Shown one piece after another: positions 1 through 6,016 of a stretch of DNA of 7,099 bases (positions within the stretch are counted from its first letter, which is position 1; every line of letters begins with the position of its first letter). The translations under genes and the position numbers were made by a program. The stretch covers positions 1 through 7,099 of the forward strand of contig JAJECB010000282.1 in assembly GCA_022822245.1 (NCBI GenBank), in the 5' to 3' direction. This DNA comes from Gammaproteobacteria bacterium (lineage in GTDB: Bacteria > Pseudomonadota > Gammaproteobacteria > HK1). Below the pieces are notes generated by a model, which did no database searches, was not told where the DNA came from, and worked only from the letters and a program-made list of their open reading frames with translations.

Positions 1-92
1 TCAAACAATGTCCTGGTCGTCTATTCATGTATCTATGAAAATCGAGCGCAAATCGCGTCCCCAGCTCCGCAACCTTTTGATTTATCGACCCC
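1..92. other. 5' flank of the binding-protein gene
   Basis: This stretch is richer in A+T than the rest of the window, as expected of a promoter or leader region. A TATGAA at 34-39 matches four of six bases of a sigma-70 -10 box, but no convincing -35 box lies 16-18 bases upstream, so no promoter is called. No Shine-Dalgarno precedes the GTG at 93. A second frame reads through this region (for example SMKIERKSRPQLR from about position 32) and contains basic residues, but it does not share the frame of the binding protein. Confidence 0.3.
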
Positions 93-1199
93 GTGCCTCC
101 CGCCAAGACCGAAAATGTATGCGCAACTGTCAAACTCGGGTTCCTGGCCGCTTCCGCCGTCACCCTTGGAGCATCCACCCTTTCCGCACCGTTCATCAGC
201 CGCGCATCTTCGTCCGGACCGTTGCGGGTCGGCACCTATGGCGGCTATTTCCAGGATTCGTTCGACAAGCATATCTATCCCGACTTCACCAAGGATACGG
301 GGATCGAGATCGAGTCCATCGGCGAGCCGACCGGCGAGGCCTGGCTCGTTCAGCTCGAGACGGCGGCCCGGGCCGGTCAGGCACCCGCGGATGTCTCGAT
401 GATGGCCCAGGTCCCGCGTTTGAAGGGACAGAACAGCAAGCTCTGGGCTCCGCTCGACGAGGTCGGGATACCCAATGCGAAGAACCTTCCCGAACACTTC
501 GTCCACCGCTACGGCGACGGTGCCATCAGCGGGATCGGGGCCGTGTCCTGGTACATCACCCTCGTGACGAACACCGAGACGTATCCGCAAGCGCCAACGA
601 GTTGGAAGGAGCTCTGGGACCCGTCCAACCGGGACCGCCTCGGGCTCCTCGCCCTTGTGACCAACTCGTTTCTGCTGGAGGTCACCGCCACGACCTGGTT
701 CGGCGGCACCGCGATCCTCGATACCGAGGAGGGTATCCTGCGGGTCATGGGCAAGCTGGCGGAGGTCAAGCCGAACGTCCGCCTGTGGTACCGCGACGAG
801 GGACAGTTCCAACAGGCGCTGGAGACCGGCGAGATCCCAATGGGCCAGTACTACCACGACGTGACCGGCCTCGCGGCGGCGGACGGAAAGCCGGTTCGAT
901 CGACCTTCCCGGTCGAGGGCGGCGTCCTCGACTCCGGCTCCTGGAGCGTCTCGAAGGCATCGAAGCGCATCGACGAAGCGCAGGTCTTCATCGACTACAT
1001 GTGCCAGCCTTCCATTCAAGCGAAGCTGTCGAGGTTCGTGGGCACGGCGCCGACGATCAGGCGGGAGTTGACCGACCTGACCGATGACGAGTTCGCCGCG
1101 GTCGCAAGCGATATCCCCCCGATCCTGCCTCGGTACGACATCTACAATTCCCGCGGCGACTGGCTCAACCAGAAGTGGTCTGAATTAATAGCCAGTTGA
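93..1199 (+). CDS. ABC transporter periplasmic substrate-binding protein, polyamine/opine (PotD-like) type
   Basis: This 368-residue protein is probably the periplasmic binding protein that delivers a small organic solute, perhaps an amine, polyamine or amino-acid-like compound, to the membrane components encoded just downstream. It has a signal peptide: Lys at 5 and 14, a hydrophobic core at about 15-34 and a plausible cleavage after SRA at residue 38. The mature domain opens with RVGTYGGYFQDSF (45-57), typical of PotD-like extracellular solute-binding proteins. Later blocks such as SWKELWDPSNRDRLG and the C-terminal DWLNQKWSELI also fit that fold, and the length is normal. The GTG at 93 is the first possible start after an in-frame TGA at 78-80. 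It has no visible Shine-Dalgarno, and no twin-arginine pair precedes the hydrophobic core although many relatives have one, so the N-terminus is uncertain. The family call is secure; the ligand is not. Confidence 0.9.
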   Translation: MPPAKTENVCATVKLGFLAASAVTLGASTLSAPFISRASSSGPLRVGTYGGYFQDSFDKHIYPDFTKDTGIEIESIGEPTGEAWLVQLETAARAGQAPADVSMMAQVPRLKGQNSKLWAPLDEVGIPNAKNLPEHFVHRYGDGAISGIGAVSWYITLVTNTETYPQAPTSWKELWDPSNRDRLGLLALVTNSFLLEVTATTWFGGTAILDTEEGILRVMGKLAEVKPNVRLWYRDEGQFQQALETGEIPMGQYYHDVTGLAAADGKPVRSTFPVEGGVLDSGSWSVSKASKRIDEAQVFIDYMCQPSIQAKLSRFVGTAPTIRRELTDLTDDEFAAVASDIPPILPRYDIYNSRGDWLNQKWSELIAS

Positions 1200-1220
1200 T
1201 GTTCTTGCCGTTTGGGCGAA

Positions 1221-1247
1221 GGGAGGCGGGGCCGGGGCGCGCCTCCC
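1221..1247 (+). promoter_or_regulatory. Intercistronic hairpin between binding-protein and ATPase genes
   Basis: GGGAGGCG at 1221-1228 is perfectly complementary to CGCCTCCC at 1240-1247, giving an 8-bp GC-rich stem with an 11-base loop. It sits in the only real gap (1200-1269) of this operon. No T-run follows, so it is not a classical intrinsic terminator. In importer operons such hairpins often protect the upstream binding-protein message from 3' exonucleases or partly attenuate transcription, so that binding protein exceeds membrane components. That role is inferred here. Confidence 0.45.
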
Positions 1248-1269
1248 CTGCGCGTGCGGGGAATCGGCG

Positions 1270-2322
1270 GTGACCACTCTCCGCATCCGGGGCCTCTCCA
1301 GGGCTTTCGGCGAGGTCACGGCGGTCGAGAACGTCGACCTCGACATTCCGGACGGCAAGCTGGTCTGTCTGCTCGGCCCGTCCGGGTGTGGAAAGACCAC
1401 GCTTCTGCGTCTCGTCGCGGGACTGGAGGTTCCCACCGCCGGCCAGATCCTGGTCGATGGAGTCGATCAGTCGAGAATCCCCGCCCACAAGCGCGGATTC
1501 GGCATGGTGTTTCAATCGCTGGCGCTGTTTCCGCACCTCACGGTGGCCGAGAACGTCGCCTACCCGTTGAGGATCCGGGGCTCGGGAAGGGCCGCCTGCG
1601 AGGCGCGGGCCGACGAGCTGCTGGAGCTCGTCCAGCTTCCCAACGTCCGAAATCGCCGCATTCACCAACTGTCCGGCGGCCAGCGGCAGCGAGTCGCGAT
1701 CGCGCGGGCGCTTGCCATCGACCCGACGCTGTTCCTCCTGGACGAGCCGCTGTCCGCACTGGATGCGAAGCTGCGCGAACACATGCAGATCGAGCTTCGC
1801 ATGCTTCAGCAGAAGCTCGGGATTACGACCATCGTCGTGACCCACGACCAGCGCGAGGCCATGGCCATGGCCGATCTGGTCGTGGTCATGGACCGGGGCC
1901 GCGTGCTTCAGACCGGATCGCCGATCGAGATCTACCGCGAGCCCGCCGACTCGTTCATCGCGGCCTTCATCGGCACCAGCAATCTCGTCCGTTGCCGCCG
2001 GATCGCTGCGGATGCGGTTCGGGTATTCGGCCGCCGCGTCTCCGTACCCGAAGCCCGCACCCGGCAGATTGCGGTCGGTGCCGAAGGGATGCTCTCCATC
2101 CGGCCCGAGGACGTGGTGGTCGAAACCCACGTCGGCGACGACGGTTTCGAGGGCGTCGTCGAGTTCATCCGCGATTTGGGAGCGAGCGTCGAGGTCTCCG
2201 TTTCCGTGCACGGTCTGCGGATACTCTCGGTCACGACTCCGAAGGATCGTCCGGCGGTCGAAGTCGGACAGCCGGCGGGCATTCGGTTCCACACCGGACG
2301 TGTCGTGGTGACCGCGCCGTGA
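1270..2322 (+). CDS. ABC transporter ATP-binding protein with TOBE domain (PotA-like)
   Basis: This 350-residue protein is the cytoplasmic ATPase that powers the importer. All nucleotide-binding motifs are intact: Walker A GPSGCGKTT (36-44), Q-loop Gln82 in MVFQSLALFPHLTV, signature LSGGQ (134-138), Walker B LFLLDE (154-159), D-loop SALD (162-165) and switch His192 in THD. The segment LQTGSPIEIYREPADSF leads into a C-terminal region of about 110 residues with the IRPED motif (277-281), typical of the TOBE_2 domain of PotA/FbpC/UgpC-type ATPases, which can regulate transport. GTG at 1270 is chosen because translation from it begins directly with the first strand (TTLRIRGLSRAFG); a weak GGGGAA lies upstream. 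The stop overlaps the next gene's start by four bases (GTGA). Family and role are secure, and the polyamine-type assignment follows from the neighbours. Confidence 0.95.
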   Translation: MTTLRIRGLSRAFGEVTAVENVDLDIPDGKLVCLLGPSGCGKTTLLRLVAGLEVPTAGQILVDGVDQSRIPAHKRGFGMVFQSLALFPHLTVAENVAYPLRIRGSGRAACEARADELLELVQLPNVRNRRIHQLSGGQRQRVAIARALAIDPTLFLLDEPLSALDAKLREHMQIELRMLQQKLGITTIVVTHDQREAMAMADLVVVMDRGRVLQTGSPIEIYREPADSFIAAFIGTSNLVRCRRIAADAVRVFGRRVSVPEARTRQIAVGAEGMLSIRPEDVVVETHVGDDGFEGVVEFIRDLGASVEVSVSVHGLRILSVTTPKDRPAVEVGQPAGIRFHTGRVVVTAP

Positions 2323-3173
2323 GCTCGCGACCGGAGCAGCCCGGTTCGTGGCCGCTGGCGCTCTTTCCCGCAGCCGCGCTGATCGTGTTCTTCATCATCC
2401 CGTTCGCGATCATGCTGGCCGTCAGCTTCTTCCGGCGGATCGAAGGCGGCTTCTTCGAGCCATCCTTCGATCTGGCGAACTACCTGCGCTTTCTCTCCCC
2501 CTTCTTCGGCAAGATCCTGCTGACTTCGCTCTCGCTCTCGGCCGGGGCGGCGGCCATCGTCGTCGCGATTGCCTTTCCGTTCACCTACATCGTGAGCCGC
2601 ATGGCGCGGCGCGCCCAGACGATGGTATTGGTATTCGTACTCTCCGTGCTGTCGCTCTCGGAGGTCATCATCGGTTTCGCCTGGTCCACTCTCCTGTCGC
2701 GCACGGCGGGGATCGGAAACCTGTTCGTGTGGGTCGGCCTGACGGATGCGCCCCAAGCCTACACACCGAGCCTCGCCGCGCTGGTCGTGGGGCTCGTCTA
2801 CCTTGGATTCCCGTACGCCGTCCTGACCATCTATCCCTCGGTGTCGCGTCTGGACCCGGAGCTGCCCGAGGCGGCTCGCATGTCCGGTGCGTCGCCGGTC
2901 GCGGCTTTCCTGAGCGTGACGCTGCCTGTCATGCGGCGCACCATCACCGGCGCCCTGATCCTCGTGTTCGTCTTCACCCTCGGCGCCTACCTGCTGCCTC
3001 AGGTTCTCGGACGACCGCGGCATTGGACCCTGTCCGTCCACATCACCGATCAGGCCATCTTCCAGTCCAACCTCCCCTTCGCGGCCGCGATGGCGATGTT
3101 TCTGCTTCTGGTATCCCTTGCGCTCGTCGGCTTGTCCCTTGCCGCCGGCGCGGACAGGGAGCGGCGGCGATAG
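2319..3173 (+). CDS. ABC transporter inner-membrane permease 1 (PotB-like)
   Basis: This 284-residue protein is one of the two channel-forming subunits of the importer. About six hydrophobic segments are visible, starting at about 12-37 and ending with about 260-277. The cytoplasmic coupling loop EAARMSGASPVAAFLSVTLP (184-203) has the conserved EAA---G pattern that contacts the ATPase. The segment LGAYLLPQVLGRP following the next membrane helix is characteristic of PotB-type permeases. The GTG start at 2319 shares four bases (GTGA) with the stop of the ATPase gene, so translation is probably coupled. The frame is open far upstream, but that part is only the shadow of the ATPase gene and is not protein-like. 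The protein ends DRERRR with a TAG that shares its last base with the next gene's start. Confidence 0.93.
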   Translation: MSSRPEQPGSWPLALFPAAALIVFFIIPFAIMLAVSFFRRIEGGFFEPSFDLANYLRFLSPFFGKILLTSLSLSAGAAAIVVAIAFPFTYIVSRMARRAQTMVLVFVLSVLSLSEVIIGFAWSTLLSRTAGIGNLFVWVGLTDAPQAYTPSLAALVVGLVYLGFPYAVLTIYPSVSRLDPELPEAARMSGASPVAAFLSVTLPVMRRTITGALILVFVFTLGAYLLPQVLGRPRHWTLSVHITDQAIFQSNLPFAAAMAMFLLLVSLALVGLSLAAGADRERRR

Positions 3174-3973
3174 TGACCGGCTGGTCTTCAAGGTCATTCG
3201 TCGGCGCCGTTCTCGTCTTTCTGGCCGCTCCGCTCGTCGTGGTCGCCGGGGTATCCGTCAACCGACCCAAGCAGCTCCTGTTTCCGCCGGAAGGATTCTC
3301 CCTGCATTGGTACGCCGAGTTGTTCGCGAGGAGCGATTGGGCCAACGCCTTGACGAACTCGGTGATCATCGCGGCGCTCGCGGGTCTTCTCGCCGTCTCG
3401 ATCGCGTTGCCCCTCGCGTACTTCATCTGGTCGCGCGGCGGGTACTGGGCGCGCGCCCTGTTCGGCCTCGGCATCGCCCCCTTCATGCTGCCCCCGGTCG
3501 TCTCCGCCCTCGGGTTCATGGTGTTCTGGATCTCGGCGGGCCTGTACGGACATGTGCTGGGAACGATCGTCTCGCACGGCATCTTTCTGATCGCGCTTCC
3601 TCTCGTCACCATCTCTCTCGGTCTCGAAGCCGTCGACCGCCCGTTGCTCGAGGCCGCGCGGACAATGGGGGCGAACCGGCGAACCGTGTTTCTGACCGTG
3701 ATACTTCCTCTGATTCGCCCATACGTCATCTCGGGTTTCGCCTTTGCGGCCGTGGTCAGCCTGAACGAGTACATCATTGCCTACATGGTGGCCGGGTTCA
3801 CCGCCGAGACACTGCCGATCAAGATCTTCAACTCGCTTCGATACGGATACACGCCGACCATGGCTTCGGCCGCCGTTCTCTTCGTCCTGGTCGCCATCGT
3901 CGTGTTCGGCATGGTCGCGCGGTTCGGCGATCTGCCGCGCCTGCTGGGCGCTCATCGGAGCGAGGAGCCTTGA
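3173..3973 (+). CDS. ABC transporter inner-membrane permease 2 (PotC-like)
   Basis: This 266-residue protein is the second membrane subunit of the importer and should pair with the permease encoded just upstream. It has a short basic N-terminus, a first membrane helix at about 9-29, the segment FSLHWYAELF (42-51) typical of PotC-like permeases, and further helices at about 61-85, 95-121, 128-150, 187-205 and 236-256. The ATPase-coupling loop EAARTMGANRRTVFLTVILP (160-179) is intact, including Gly166. The GTG start at 3173 overlaps the preceding TAG by one base. A purine-rich GGGAG lies about 11 bases upstream. The stop at 3971-3973 lies within the TTGA overlap with the hydrolase gene. The assignment is strong; the transported substrate is unknown. 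Confidence 0.93.
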   Translation: MTGWSSRSFVGAVLVFLAAPLVVVAGVSVNRPKQLLFPPEGFSLHWYAELFARSDWANALTNSVIIAALAGLLAVSIALPLAYFIWSRGGYWARALFGLGIAPFMLPPVVSALGFMVFWISAGLYGHVLGTIVSHGIFLIALPLVTISLGLEAVDRPLLEAARTMGANRRTVFLTVILPLIRPYVISGFAFAAVVSLNEYIIAYMVAGFTAETLPIKIFNSLRYGYTPTMASAAVLFVLVAIVVFGMVARFGDLPRLLGAHRSEEP

Positions 3974-4770
3974 ACGGTGCGCGGGCGGAGCTGGTTGTCG
4001 GCGTCTGGCAGGATGCCGGCACCCCCGGCGATGTGGCCGCCAACCTGGAGACGATATCGAGAGCGACCGTGCAGGCGGCGCGCCGCGGCGTCGAGCTGTT
4101 GATCTTTCCGGAGTGTTTCCTCACCGGCTATTTCAACCGGGAGGGGGTCCGGGGGATCGCCCACCAGGTCGATCGGGACGCGGTTGCCGCGCTCCAGGCC
4201 ATTGCCCGAAGCAATGGAACCGCGATCCTGGTCGGATGCTACGAGGCGAGGAGAAGCGGGATCTACAACGCCGCGCGGCTGCTCGGTGCGGACGGCTCGG
4301 TCCTCGCGACCTACCGGAAGCGCGCGCTCTACGGCGAGTGGGAGCGCTCCGTGTTCCGGCCGGGCTCCGACCCGGTCCTCGCGGAGCTCCGCGGCATCAG
4401 GATCGGGGTGCTGATCTGCTTCGACCTCGAGTTTCCGGAGCTCGCGCGGGAATGCGCGCGTGGCGGCGCCGATCTGATCGCGGTTCCGACCGCGCTGATG
4501 GAGCCGTACGAGCACATTGCGCGATGCATCGCCCCGGCCCGGGCCATCGAGAACCAGGTCTATGTCGCCTACGCCAATCGGACCGGCCGGGAGCATGGCC
4601 TGCGGTACGTCGGCCGGAGCTCGATCCACGATCCGGGGGGCAATCTTCTGGCCGAGGGCGCGGCTGAATGTCCGCAGTTGCTCGTTGCGACCGTCGCCAG
4701 GTCGAGCGTATCCGCCGCACGCTCGGAATACTCCTATCTCGACGAAGTCGGGAAGCTGGGCCTCCGGTAG
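3970..4770 (+). CDS. Carbon-nitrogen hydrolase, nitrilase superfamily (possible amidase or N-carbamoyl-amine hydrolase)
   Basis: This 266-residue, apparently cytoplasmic enzyme should hydrolyse an amide, carbamoyl or nitrile C-N bond. The catalytic triad of the family is complete: Glu48 in IFPECF, Lys117 in TYRKRALYGEWE and Cys150 in VLICFDLEFPE. The conserved C-terminal block RAIENQVYVAYANR (191-204) and the following RSSIHDPGGNLLAEG are typical of the amidase-like branch. There is no signal peptide. TTG at 3970 is chosen because it overlaps the permease stop (TTGA), lies a few bases after GAGGAG (3962-3967), and gives a normal N-terminus (LVVGVWQ strand); no ATG or GTG in frame competes. 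Coupling to the importer suggests that it acts on the imported compound. From its length and motifs it resembles R-stereoselective amidase-like members, but N-carbamoylputrescine amidase-type chemistry is also possible. The exact substrate cannot be read from the sequence. Confidence 0.9.
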   Translation: MNGARAELVVGVWQDAGTPGDVAANLETISRATVQAARRGVELLIFPECFLTGYFNREGVRGIAHQVDRDAVAALQAIARSNGTAILVGCYEARRSGIYNAARLLGADGSVLATYRKRALYGEWERSVFRPGSDPVLAELRGIRIGVLICFDLEFPELARECARGGADLIAVPTALMEPYEHIARCIAPARAIENQVYVAYANRTGREHGLRYVGRSSIHDPGGNLLAEGAAECPQLLVATVARSSVSAARSEYSYLDEVGKLGLR

Positions 4771-4834
4771 ACGGCGCGGCCATCTCCATTGGCGTCGAAC
4801 CTTCCGCGTGCTCCCAGCGCCACGACCCTGCTTC

Positions 4835-4852
4835 CGAGGCGATCGAGGCGAT
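4835..4852. repeat. Tandem 9-base direct repeat
   Basis: The unit CGAGGCGAT occurs twice in perfect tandem (4835-4843 and 4844-4852), followed by the degenerate start of a third copy. It lies about 75 bases upstream of the candidate -35 box. It could be a regulator site or chance slippage; nothing else in the sequence decides this. Confidence 0.4.
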
Positions 4853-4927
4853 CCGAGCTTCGCTCGCCGCGGACTCCGACCCCATCCGACCGGCCCGGCT
4901 CCGCACGTCGCGCCCGGGCGGGCGGCT

Positions 4928-4957
4928 TTGCCGGGGAGGCGGAAAGGGTCGTACACT
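4928..4957 (+). promoter_or_regulatory. Candidate sigma-70-type promoter for the peptide-type permease genes
   Basis: TTGCCG (4928-4933) and TACACT (4952-4957) each match four of six bases of the sigma-70 -35 and -10 consensus and are separated by 18 bases. Transcription would begin near 4964, just before the AGGAGG ribosome binding site. The TACACTCGCCGC block (4952-4963) recurs at the right edge of the window with one mismatch, which supports a shared functional role. The individual match scores are modest. Confidence 0.45.
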
Positions 4958-4970
4958 CGCCGCAGCCGTC

Positions 4971-4976
4971 AGGAGG
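4971..4976 (+). promoter_or_regulatory. Consensus ribosome binding site of the first peptide-type permease
   Basis: AGGAGG lies six bases before the ATG at 4983. It is the only perfect Shine-Dalgarno with an ATG in the window and fixes the start of the downstream permease, overriding the longer open frame that runs upstream to about 4668. Confidence 0.85.
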
Positions 4977-4982
4977 GCGAGA

Positions 4983-5924
4983 ATGTACGCCTACGTCATC
5001 CGCAGGATCCTCGCCACCATCCCGGTCATGGCCGTGGTGGGGATCTTCGTGTTCCTCCTCCTCCACCTCACCCCCGGCGACCCGGCCGCGATCATCGCCG
5101 GGGACTACGCGAGCCCCGCCGACATCGAGAAGATCCGCGCGCGGCTCGGCCTCGACCAGCCCATCCACGTCCAGTTCCTCCGCTGGGTGACCCATCTCGC
5201 CCAGGGCGACCTCGGAGTATCAATCTTCTCCAACCTGCCGGTGTCGCATCTCATCGGCCAGCGCCTCGAGCCGACCGTCGCCCTCTCCGTCCTTACCACC
5301 ATCCTCAGCATCCTCATCGCCGTGCCCCTCGGCGTGTTCGCGGCGTGGCGGGCGGGGACCCTGGTGGACCGGGCGACGATGGTGTTCGCGGTGCTCGGGT
5401 TCTCGGTCCCCATCTTCGTCATCGGATACATCCTGATGTACGTGTTCGCGATCGAGCTCAAGTGGTTCCCGGCCCAGGGCTACAAGCCGATCGCGGACGG
5501 CTTCTGGCCGTTCCTGCGCAGCATCGTCCTTCCGAGCCTCGCCCTCGCCACCCTGTACACCGCGCTCATCGCCCGGATCTCGCGCGCGAGCGTGCTCGAG
5601 GTGCTGACCGAGGACTACATCCGGACCGCGCACGCGAAGGGCCTCAGCTCCCCCGTCGTGCTCATGCGCCACGCCCTCCGGAACGCGGCGGTGCCCATCG
5701 TGACCATCATCGGGATCGGGATCGCCCTTCTCATCGGCGGGGTCGTCGTGACGGAGAGCGTGTTCAACATCCCGGGACTCGGGCGCCTCACGGTGGACGC
5801 GATCCTGCACCGGGACTATCCGGTCATCCAGGGGATCATCCTCGTCTTCTCGGCGGTGTACGTCTTCATCAACTTGCTCGCGGACCTCGCGTACACTCTG
5901 TTCGACCCGCGGATCCGCTACTGA
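4983..5924 (+). CDS. Peptide/nickel-type ABC transporter permease (DppB/GsiC-like)
   Basis: This 313-residue inner-membrane protein is the first permease of a peptide/opine/nickel-family importer. It shows the family layout: a short N-terminus MYAYVIRRIL, a first membrane helix (about 9-27), the conserved HLTPGDPA (28-35), a periplasmic region with IRARLGLDQPIHVQFLRW and GDLG (75-78), then helices at about 99-121, 131-157, 180-197, 232-255 and 284-304. The ATPase-coupling loop is EDYIRTAHAKGL (210-221), and the protein ends in the typical LADLAYTLFDPRIRY. Length is normal. The start is secure because AGGAGG stands six bases upstream of the ATG. Its TGA stop overlaps an ATG (TGATG) that opens the short frame leading to the second permease. 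Family members move dipeptides, oligopeptides, glutathione, nickel or opines, and the substrate here cannot be told. Confidence 0.95.
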   Translation: MYAYVIRRILATIPVMAVVGIFVFLLLHLTPGDPAAIIAGDYASPADIEKIRARLGLDQPIHVQFLRWVTHLAQGDLGVSIFSNLPVSHLIGQRLEPTVALSVLTTILSILIAVPLGVFAAWRAGTLVDRATMVFAVLGFSVPIFVIGYILMYVFAIELKWFPAQGYKPIADGFWPFLRSIVLPSLALATLYTALIARISRASVLEVLTEDYIRTAHAKGLSSPVVLMRHALRNAAVPIVTIIGIGIALLIGGVVVTESVFNIPGLGRLTVDAILHRDYPVIQGIILVFSAVYVFINLLADLAYTLFDPRIRY

Positions 5925-6013
5925 TGATGCCGATGCCCACCATCGTGAAGTCCACCGGCCGCCGGGCCGGTCCGGCCGCACCGGCGCCTGGCGCCGGCGC
6001 GCGGGGTTCCTGA
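5924..6013 (+). CDS. 29-codon reading frame between the two permeases: coupling leader or interrupted N-terminus
   Basis: An ATG overlapping the upstream stop by one base (TGATG, 5922-5926) opens 29 codons that end at TGA 6011-6013. The product begins MMPMPTIVKSTGRR and continues as an Ala/Pro/Gly-rich tail, with no known domain. Twenty-five of 29 third positions are G or C, as in the neighbouring genes. The frame is the same as that of the following permease, whose GTG lies only three bases after the TGA. It may be a leader whose termination re-feeds ribosomes to that GTG. It may instead be the true cytoplasmic N-terminus of the permease, cut by a nonsense codon or sequencing error. Expression as a peptide is unproven. 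Confidence 0.35.
   Translation: MMPMPTIVKSTGRRAGPAAPAPGAGARGS
5954..5971 (+). promoter_or_regulatory. Intercistronic hairpin 1
   Basis: ACCGGCC (5954-5960) and GGCCGGT (5965-5971) form a perfect 7-bp stem around the four-base loop GCCG, between the two permease genes. No T-run follows. It could slow ribosomes, mark a processing point or tune the ratio of the two permeases. GC-rich coding sequence can produce such stems by chance. Confidence 0.35.
5981..5997 (+). promoter_or_regulatory. Intercistronic hairpin 2
   Basis: CCGGCGCC (5981-5988) and GGCGCCGG (5990-5997) are exact reverse complements around one central base. As RNA they form a 7-bp all-GC stem with a three-base loop. The structure ends 19 bases before the GTG of the second permease and could limit access to that weak start unless translating ribosomes open it. 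Confidence 0.4.
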
Positions 6014-6016
6014 GCC

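Larger units (their letters stand above)
4771..4982. other. Intergenic spacer between the two transport operons
   Basis: This 212-base spacer separates the hydrolase from the peptide-type permease genes and carries no convincing gene. The frame of the downstream permease stays open through it, but the predicted residues there are not protein-like and a strong ribosome binding site marks the start at 4983. It contains a 9-base tandem repeat, a small 5-bp hairpin (CGAGC at 4854-4858, GCTCG at 4862-4866), a 10-base palindrome CGCCCGGGCG (4911-4920) and a candidate promoter near its right end. No T-tailed terminator for the upstream operon is visible, so readthrough is possible. Confidence 0.6.

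Noticed and set aside
1221..1247. Intrinsic terminator after the binding-protein gene
   Set aside because: The stem is strong but no T-run follows, and the downstream genes clearly belong to the same transporter.
1212..2318. Upstream part of the open frame that ends with the first permease
   Set aside because: It is Arg/Pro-rich shadow sequence of the ATPase gene. The permease-like sequence begins only after the GTG at 2319, which overlaps the ATPase stop.
1165..3197. Long open frames on the minus strand (about 375 and 421 codons) opposite the ATPase and first permease
   Set aside because: The translations are rich in Arg, Asp, Gly and His with no domain or hydrophobic pattern, and they mirror well-supported genes on the + strand. 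Long antisense frames are expected at this G+C content.
4911..4920. Palindrome CGCCCGGGCG as an operator
   Set aside because: A single 10-base GC palindrome is expected by chance in DNA of this composition and nothing else supports a binding site.
4668..4982. N-terminal extension of the first peptide-type permease, in frame from 4668
   Set aside because: It overlaps the end of the hydrolase gene, its residues are not membrane-protein-like, and AGGAGG with ATG at 4983 gives a standard family N-terminus.
4517..5923. Long + strand frame running through the end of the hydrolase and the first peptide-type permease
   Set aside because: It is an Arg/Pro/His-rich shadow of two real genes. Only its last 29 codons (5924-6013), outside those genes, were kept as a separate observation.
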